A stretch of 64,000 nt of DNA from Pelagomonas calceolata (Eukaryota; Sar; Pelagophyceae; Pelagomonadales; Pelagomonadaceae): the NCBI GenBank assembly GCA_918797485.1, contig CAKKNE010000004.1, positions 1,736,001-1,800,000 on the forward strand, written 5' to 3'. Of this stretch, positions 26,401 to 35,400 are shown in pieces. The stretch's first letter is position 1. Every line of letters begins with the position of its first letter. Under the pieces are notes generated by a model. It was not told the origin of the DNA and did no database searches. It saw only the letters and a list, made by a program, of their open reading frames with translations. Both the position numbers and the translations under genes were made by a program.

Positions 26401-29400
26401 TGCAGCGACCCAACCTCAGTACCCAGAGTAACACTGGCGCCAAGGAGGTCGAAAGAACCGCTATTCATCTGGCCGTTTCCAGCCGTAACCGTTGCTTCGC
26501 CGCCGTTGGGAGAGGAACGGCCCGCCGAATATCCAATATCACCACCTGCGCATACTTCAGAACGCCCAGAGCCGCAAACGACGTCACCACCGGTCGCGAC
26601 GTGCCCTCGACCAGATAGCAAAGTCAAAGACGCCCCATTATTCCGCGCACGACCAAGAACCACGCCGCAGTTGTTCAATTCAGCAACTATTCGACTGCTA
26701 CGATAGCCGCCACCAGCATTTAGCGCAAGGCAGTCATTCGCAGAAATGGCCAGGGCCCGTTCGCCAATCCCCGCACAAAGCCTTGCCTCCCCGGCAGTTC
26801 GTGCGTTGTCACTGGTCAACAGATCAATGCTGCCGCCACGTATTCCACTTGCAGCATCGCCAGCACGAAAGTGTATGCCACCAGACGACGCATCTGAGGC
26901 GCAACCTGTCTCAACGGAGAGGTCGCCACTATGGGCGTGATTATCCGAGCGAACTCGCAGGTTCGAAGAGGCGCGATCGCTTCCCATTTCGACTCGATAT
27001 CGTCCAGCCTGTGCCTGAAGGCCGGCAATAGAGTCCAGTGCAAGCGACAATGTATTTATCTGATGAAAGTCTCTCATTTCCATGTCCGTATCGGGTAAGG
27101 AGCACGAGGGAAGTACGTCGACGTGTTCTGGGAAAACGTTGCGTAATTCCTGTGCAATAAGTCCGCGGACCAAGGTTTCGTTGCAGGCATGCATAGAACA
27201 CCACGCGTTAGCATAACCATATGTCTGGAGCCCAACTTTTCCGAGCCGCCTGTGAATGTCATCTATATCAGCGGCAAAAAGATCCTTTTTAATACGTTGG
27301 TCCGATCCATCGGTCGCGTCGGGTGTATTCACGTTCACGTCCGATATCAGTTCTATAATACCACTTTCGTTTTTCTCGAGACGTACACGCTTGGCTCCAA
27401 TTCCAAATCCGATGCATCCATCTAAAGAAATTATTCCAAGCTCGCCTTTTGTACCAGCAATAAGCTCAACGTCACCCTGACTCAAGCACGCTTCCGCTGA
27501 TTTTTCATCCCCTTTCATTCCTTTCATCGAAAGAGTACCCGTGTCGCCAGTGGCGCACAGAGCGTCGCCAGTTGCGCTTGCCTCCGAGTCACGCATTCCC
27601 GTGGCGGTGGCACTGCCATGGCCAGAGCTAGCGCCAGAGCTTGTGCCTGTTTGAAGACTAACTGTGCCACCTTTCCCTGCGGAATTGCCAGTTAATATGC
27701 TGACAATTCCTGTGTCTGCTGACGATAAAGAGTCCGAGGTTGCAACGGTCACAGCTCCCGTGGCACCGCCTTCTGTTTTCCCGGATGACACGTTTACCTC
27801 CGGCGCAGTCGTTTTTTTTCCAGCGCGCATGTCAATGATACCACCGTCGCCAACCCTCAATGTCCCAACGTTATTCGCAGCGCCAGTCATAACGATTATG
27901 CTGTTTCCCGATGCAGCACGGGCCTCCCCGCCGGTGCCGCTCTTGGCTGCGGCCGCTGCAACGCGCACATTGCCGCCTGTGAAAAGCATACTACCGCCGT
28001 GACCTTCCTTTGAAACGTTTGCGCAACACAAACATGCTGCGGCCTCGGTACCACCAGTGATGGCTATATCACCATCAGGACTCGACTCTATCACGGCCGA
28101 CGCACTGGCAGCATCGGACTCGCCCATGGCCATTTTCACGCAGCCACCATGAGTTTCTGCATCACTAGTTCTTAGTGTTGTCCGTCCCTTAGCCCCTGCG
28201 CCGACTCGGACAGCACCAGCTGTCGTAATGATTCGAGCGGCACCGCCTGTCCCGGCACAAGAGCTTCCGCTCGAAACAAGAACTCCGCCGCATGAAGCTA
28301 CACTTACGTTGCCTCTCTTTTCTACCGTGAACTCTATGTCTCCCGCAACACGCGAGCTCCCCGTTTCCACGAAGACGGCACCTGCTCTGCCCGCGGTCCC
28401 GGAGCCCATGCGTAACTTGCCCGTAGCTCCAGATGCTGTCTGAGATTGTATTGAGACGCCGCCGGTCAGAGCCGCATCGCTAGTGCCCGACATGAGCTGA
28501 AGGGCGCCTCCAGTGACCTTTTCTGTGGCCCCGGCGCCCAACGCGATCCCAGCAGCCCCAACGCCCGATTGGCCACATGCAAGGCTTAAACCGCCTGAAA
28601 CGTAAGCAGAATTACCAGTTGCAAGAAGAACCGCCCCGGACCGTTTTTGTCCTGTCCCAGAACGCACAAAGATGCGGCCGGAATTTCCCGTGGTAGGACC
28701 GTTGGACGTCTCAATGTTCACGTCCCCACCAAAATATCCCGATGCACCCGAAGCGGCTGACAGGTGGATAGATCCACCCGAGTCGACGCGTGAAAACCCG
28801 GCAGCGAACGAGGCGCTGCCACCACAAAAAGTTGAGTCATCGCCCCCAGTGACCTGCGAACAACAAGGATAATAAAGAAAAAGGTCAAAGACGCGGCAAA
28901 TCAGGTGGTGACATTATGCGTAGCGCCAGCCGTTACACAAATGGATGCGCCTTGACCTACCTGAGACCGACCAGCAATGAGGGTGAAGTTCCCTCCACAT
29001 GTTCCATTTCCCGTCTCTAGGGAGAAGGTGCCAGAATTTAAAGCTTGCGCGACGTTTGTGCTACTCCCCTTGTCTGTCGCCAGGAAAATATATCCCGACG
29101 TGCCCTCCTCCAAGATCTCACCTTGACACGCACCTGAAATCAAGGCCATACCCTCTGAGGCACCTGCGTTTCCAGTGGCGGAAGCCGGATTCCACAAGCC
29201 TCCGTTAAAGCGAACATTTCCGCCACATGCGCCGAACGTCGTATTGCCTATGCAGACCGCAACCGTTCCCGTCGAAGCAGAGCTCGATGCTCCAGTAGAT
29301 AGAATAGCGTCGCCAGATGTGGGAGGTGTACTGCCAGTTGCACATGCCAGCAAGCCACTCGACGCGGCATCGCCTGTCGAGACCCGTGCGGATGCATTCG

Positions 29401-32400
29401 AGGCCAGGCCGCCCATGGCAGTGAGTTGACCGCCGACGCCACTTGGTGCAACTGAGCCTATAATTGCGACTGTGCCAGAGCAAGAGCCAGAACCAGAGCC
29501 GGAGCATATCGTAATGGCGCCCGCAGCAGCTGCCAAGTCACCGCCCATATTACTAGTGGTAGTCCCGCTCGCAAGAATTAGACTACCTGAGCCAGCACTG
29601 GAGCCGACACACGAAGTATTAAAATATATCACTCCAGTACCTTGGGCAGTGGATGATCCGGTGACTAGAGCGACGGTTCCGGCGACGGCCTCCTGGGTAC
29701 TACCCGATGATAGAGAAAGATTGCCAGAATAGTCTCCGGAACCCGAAGACAGGTTGAGTGAGCCGCCGGGTCCCAGAATGGAGACGGCGCCACCGGGGGT
29801 ACCTCTCCCTGCCTGCAGAGACAAAGCTGCATTAGACTCTGTAAGAGGATTAGTAGTATCCCCGACTCTAAAGCAGATGTCACCACCATCACTTTGTGCA
29901 TTACCTGCTAAAAGTGAAAAGTTGCCAGACGCAGACGCATCTCCAGAGCGCAGGGATATGTCCCCGGCTTCGAGCCGCGCGCTTCCACTCGTCGTACCAC
30001 CGCATCCAGAGCAGATGGATACACCTGCAGCGACCCCGGCCCCCGTTCCGACAGCGACACAGATAGCTGCACCAATACCCGAACCTCCAGAGCCGACGAG
30101 CAAGCTAATCGCACCGCCCTGGTCGCCAGTGATCGCATCACCCGAGCTGAGGCGCAGCATGCCCGAGTTTCCGGTCCCTGTAGGCGCGGTCAAAGCATCG
30201 AGTGCACCTGTTTGGGCGTTTGTGTGCGCCGAGGAGAAACTAGCTGCTCCCGTCTGAGAGGACCGCCCGTCACCGCTGATGCACTTGACATCACCACCCT
30301 GAAGTGTCGAAGACCCGCCCGTGATCACGAACTCTCCACCTTCTGCCGCCGACTCCCGAACCGTTCGAAGTGAAACCGCGCCCCCAGATTGGTGGGCATA
30401 ACCAGCCACAGCGATAAAAGTTGCAGTCTCACCGCAAGCACTCATGTTGATAGCGCCAGCGGTGCCCGTCGTTGCGTTCCCTGATTTAATTACGATTGAT
30501 CCAGAGGTTTCTGACGTAGCGGTGCCACTCTGAAATTCCAGGCTTCCACTCGAACCCGCCTCGCCTCCCGAATTAGCTGATGCTACAAGCACTGCTCCGC
30601 TAAAGTGTGCACTTTCGCCAGAGCGCAGAATCACAGAACCTCCCGTGCAAGTTCCGCTCATTCCACCGGTAAGTGTTGCAGCTGCACCGGCGCCACTGTG
30701 TGCACAACCACAGGTAACGCATATTTCGCCCGGTTGCTTACCTGCACCTGTTGCGACAACTACTGGCCCAGAGTCGCTCGTGGCATTCCCCGTGCAGATA
30801 CTTAGTTGCCCTGTGCAGGCGCCAGTGCTGGATAGGCAACTCACGACCCCGCTCCGAGTTGTTGACCCCCCTGACTCAAGGTTTATGCCCCCACCTTGAG
30901 GACTGCTTCCACCACCGGCGCCTAACAGAACCTCACCGCCCGAATCATCCTTTGCTAGGGTGGCACCGGCCAATACCGCCAAATTTCCAACCAGCTCGCT
31001 TGAATTGCCGGTCTCGAGAACGACTGGGCCGCTACTAGTCTCGGCTGCTCCAGTTGCAATGACATATGTGCCCGTGGCATGACCAGAACCTGTTGATGCG
31101 TTTAGGTTGCCAGAAAGTAGATTTCCGCTCCCGCCCAAAATGGTAGCCGAGCCGCCATTTCCCAAATTTGCAGAGCCCAAGCGCACCTGGACACCACCAC
31201 CATTCCCATTCGTGGCACTGCCGCCGCTCATTATCATATTTCCGCCAAAAAAACCGGCACCACCAGCGGAGCCCACTACCCGACCACCCTGGTCTCCGAT
31301 ACCGGCCATAGCAGACACGCTTCCACCAACTTTTGCATCTCCAGCAGCAAGGCCCACAGCACCGCCGCCTGGCGAGTCTGAAGTGCCGGTCACGAGCCGA
31401 ACCGCACCACTGAATTCCCCGGAAGTCGAGTGTCCAGACAGCCATGTGACGTTTCCAGAGTTGACTGCAGTGTTGGACATGACCTTAATCATTCCGCTGT
31501 CCTTGGCCGTGCCACCCTGTAAGCAGACGCCACTTGCTGAATTGTCCGAACTTCCACCGTCCGCAACTATAGCATTTGTTGCCTGCCCATGCTTGGCGCT
31601 ACCCGCAGAAAGCGTGATACCCCGAGCCAAACTTGATTCGGTTGGTTTTGAGTTTCCCGTGATGAATTCCACAGTTCCTACAATGCCTGACGCTGCGTTT
31701 CCCGTGACAAAGGCGAGTTTCCCTGTCGCATCGGTGCCCCCCTCCACGACGTCAGCTGTTCTAAGACAAGCGAGCCCAGATGTACCAAGAAGACCGAGAC
31801 CAGTTGCGAGGGCCACGGTACCGCCGCTATCCGCACCGCCGCCCGTGGCTACCACGTTCCCCCCCTCAACATCTTGCATGGTTGATAATGCTGCGGCGAT
31901 TGAAAGATCGCCTCCCCTCGCACCACCGTTACCAGCAGTCAAGTTAATGGCACCAGCAGTAAACGATGCCGCGGTTGGGCCCGTGGCCAGAATGACGCTC
32001 CCGCTAGTGACGATATCAGACCCTGCAACAGCGTGGCCGGCGCGGCAGTTTACACCGGCAGATGTCGCTTGAGCTTCACCTACACGTGCCAGGACCTCTC
32101 CAGTACTTCTTACGGTGGCAATTCCGGTGGCGAGTAAGAGTTTTCCACTCGAGGTAGAGGGTACGCATTTGTTGGCAGTGAGTAGAGTAATATTGCCGCT
32201 TGTTGAACCGACGCCGCTCCGGGCTTCAACTGGACCACCGACCGCGTTGGAAGATCTACCTGCTACTGCGGCAATGAAGCCACCGACGGCGTTCGTGTCT
32301 TCTGCCCCGCCTGCATGTATGATGAGGTCACTATCGGCGCTACTTGAGCTGGCATCGCCAGTTGAAAAGCGTATCATCCCAGAGTCCGTTCCTAACGCTG

Positions 32401-35400
32401 CGCCGCTCGCAACGAGAACACTTCCAGACGCGCGAGTGGGTCCGTCGGTTTCGACGCCCAAGTTGCCTGACGACTGACGTATAGCTCCACCAGACACGGC
32501 TGTCGCACTCCCACCGAAACTTCCGGAACCTGCTTCGCCAACCGAAGCGCCTGCTGTTAAATTAATGGCACCACCGGAACCAATGCTACCCGCACCGATG
32601 GCCAGAGCGATATTGCCACTACGCCCGCCTGCGGCGCAGCCAGTGGCTAGTACTGCCTTGCCGGACTCACCAGCAGTAGCAGTCTTTGTGTCGCAAAAGA
32701 TTGTGCCCGAAGTTCCACAGGTCCCAGCATTCTTGGTGTTGAGATTAACGGCGCCGCTGGTGGTAGTCGTCGAGGCACCTGTGGCGATTATGACAGCACC
32801 ACCAGACGAGGTAGGAGCCTCGCTGCTGCCTGCAATCAATTCAGCAGAACCTCCAGATGCGCCGTTTGACCAACCGGCCACCGCAATAGCGCGACCACCG
32901 GCCCCTGTGAAAGGTTTGATATTGTCACCACCTGCTGCACGTACGAAACCACCGTCGGCAAATTCACCCGATGCTGTCCCTCCAGAACAAGATAAGTCAC
33001 CAGCGCTCGCCGAACCAGTTCCAATCAAGAGCATTAAGGAACCAGCAACACCGGTCGCAGTGCCCGTTGAAAGTTCTAGAGACCCAGATCTACTAGAAGC
33101 AGAACTTCCAGTACGACAAAGAATACGACCCGATACCATGTTGGCTGGACACGTCGTGACGTAAATATCGCCAGAGGTTGTTGACAACGACTTTCCAGAA
33201 GATATATAGATAGCCCCGCCGTTGGCGCCGTCATCCCCCTGGCAGCCGCCGCCTGATCTTAGTGTTGCATTGCCACCGGCACCGCTCGTACCGCCCCCCA
33301 CACGAAAATCTATGAACCCTGCGGTACTTTCCAGGGCGTCACCAGACAACAGAGACAGCATGCCCGAATTTCCGCCGCGCGCAGAGCGGGCAGAAGTCGT
33401 GCCTGTAGCAAACCACATGGCACCGGATACACCTGATTTGCCGGCATTTGCAGTGTAGAGCAGAATACTGCCACTAGAACTCTCGCTCCCCCAGCCAGAT
33501 CGTAAATCTATGTCGCCTCCCACCCCTTCCTGCGAAAATCCTCCGTAAAGGCGAGCACTGCCACCGACATCAGTGGCGCCGCATCCCCCTGCTGTTCCTC
33601 CGGAGACATAAATAGCACCGCCCGAGCCGCCTTCTGCGTCGACTGCAGTGCCAGGCCCACCGCGAAGACCGACGTCACCACCGCAAGCAGCAGCGTCTTC
33701 TGTCTCGCCCCCACGGATTGACAAAGCACCGCCTGCTGCCGAGTCGCCGGACCCAACAGCAAGGTCAATATCACCACCAATACCTACAGTCGCAACTCCG
33801 GAACTGACCAATGAGTGACCCGAGTTCCCAAAGGAAGCCGAGCCTGTCCTCGCGATGGTACTTCCAGATGTACCGTCACTACCAGAAGAAGCGGTCGCAA
33901 CACGGAAGATGCCCGAGGATGTTAATGTACCGTATCCAGAAACAAAATTGAATGTGCCGCCCGAAGAGTATGCAGCTGTCCCGCCATACGCACGTACGTT
34001 TCCGCCAACATCATCCTCCTTGCAAAGTCCGGACGCTTGACCCCCACAGACGTAAAGACCACCACCGCTACCACCGCCATAGCCGTACGTACTGCTACCG
34101 TGACCAGCTACGATGCAGACTGCACCGCCGATAGCTTCGTCAGCGGAGCTTTCGCCAGCAAGAGCGAGGACATCACCGCCGTCACCCGAGTTGCCCACGC
34201 CAACAAACATCTCCACTGATCCGCCCATACCTTGCGTGGCCGGTCCCGATGAAGTGATAAATCGGCCTGACGCTCCATCAGAAGTTGTGCCTGTAGCAAA
34301 GTGGATCGATCCTGAAACTCCCGACATACCGGCATTTATGGTATCCAAGGAAAACGTTCCTGATGTTGTCATCGCCGATTGCCCAGATACCACTCGCACG
34401 CCCCCCCCCGTCTTATCTGCAGCTCCACCACCACTGGCCGCAGAGGCGCTCGTACTTGAAATTATCACAACATCTCCCGCAGTACCTGAAGTCCCACTTC
34501 CGACTGCAAGGTGGACGTACCCTGCACGTCCCCGGGTGGCAGTTGATGTGACTACCCGGCACGACCCAGTTGCGCCACCAGCAGCTTCCTCGTCAAGTCC
34601 CGTTGCACCGGTCGAGAGATCAATGGCGCCAGACACACCAGCCTCGCCGGCGTTCGCAGTTGCGAGATCAATAACACCCGAAGACCCTCCTTCACCATAA
34701 CCACTGCGCGTTAGCAAGGAGCCACCACAGCCCGTTCGTGCAAATCCACCAACACAAGAAACACTGCCACCATCGTCGACGAATGCACCGCCTTCTGCAC
34801 CTCCCCCCAGAACACAAATAGCACCACCACAGCCTCCACCGCTTATCTCGTTGTCGGAACTTCCTGCACCGGCAGAGATAGATATGGCGCCGCCCACCAT
34901 GGCGTCTGCGGTGGTCTCACCTGCAATTACAATGACACCACCACCATCACCCGAATCGCCTATACCAACTCGCAGCCAGATATTTCCGGCGGCACTGCCC
35001 GAGGATGAGTCACTTCCACTATTGCAACTGGCTTCGCCTGAATATAGGGAAACACAACCAGAAGCACCATCACTTGCCGTGCCCGTTTCTACATTGATTC
35101 TACCTGAAGTCCCTCTCGCCCCGCCATCCGGAGTCGCCACATCCAGCCGCCCCGAAGTCGTGACCGTAGACGATCCGGCAACAAGCCCCAGGTAACCACC
35201 AGTAGATTCGGCCGAGGTTTGACCAGCTGCTATTTGTCCAGCTCCACCTTCACTTGAGTCCCCTAGACCAACATGTACGAAAATAATGCCACCAGTGCCG
35301 GAGGTAGCTGATCCAGAGGCCAAAAATAGATATCCGCTGCATCCTAAGGCACTTGATCCCGTTGAGAGGGTGATAAGTCCGGAGACACCCTCGTCGGCCA

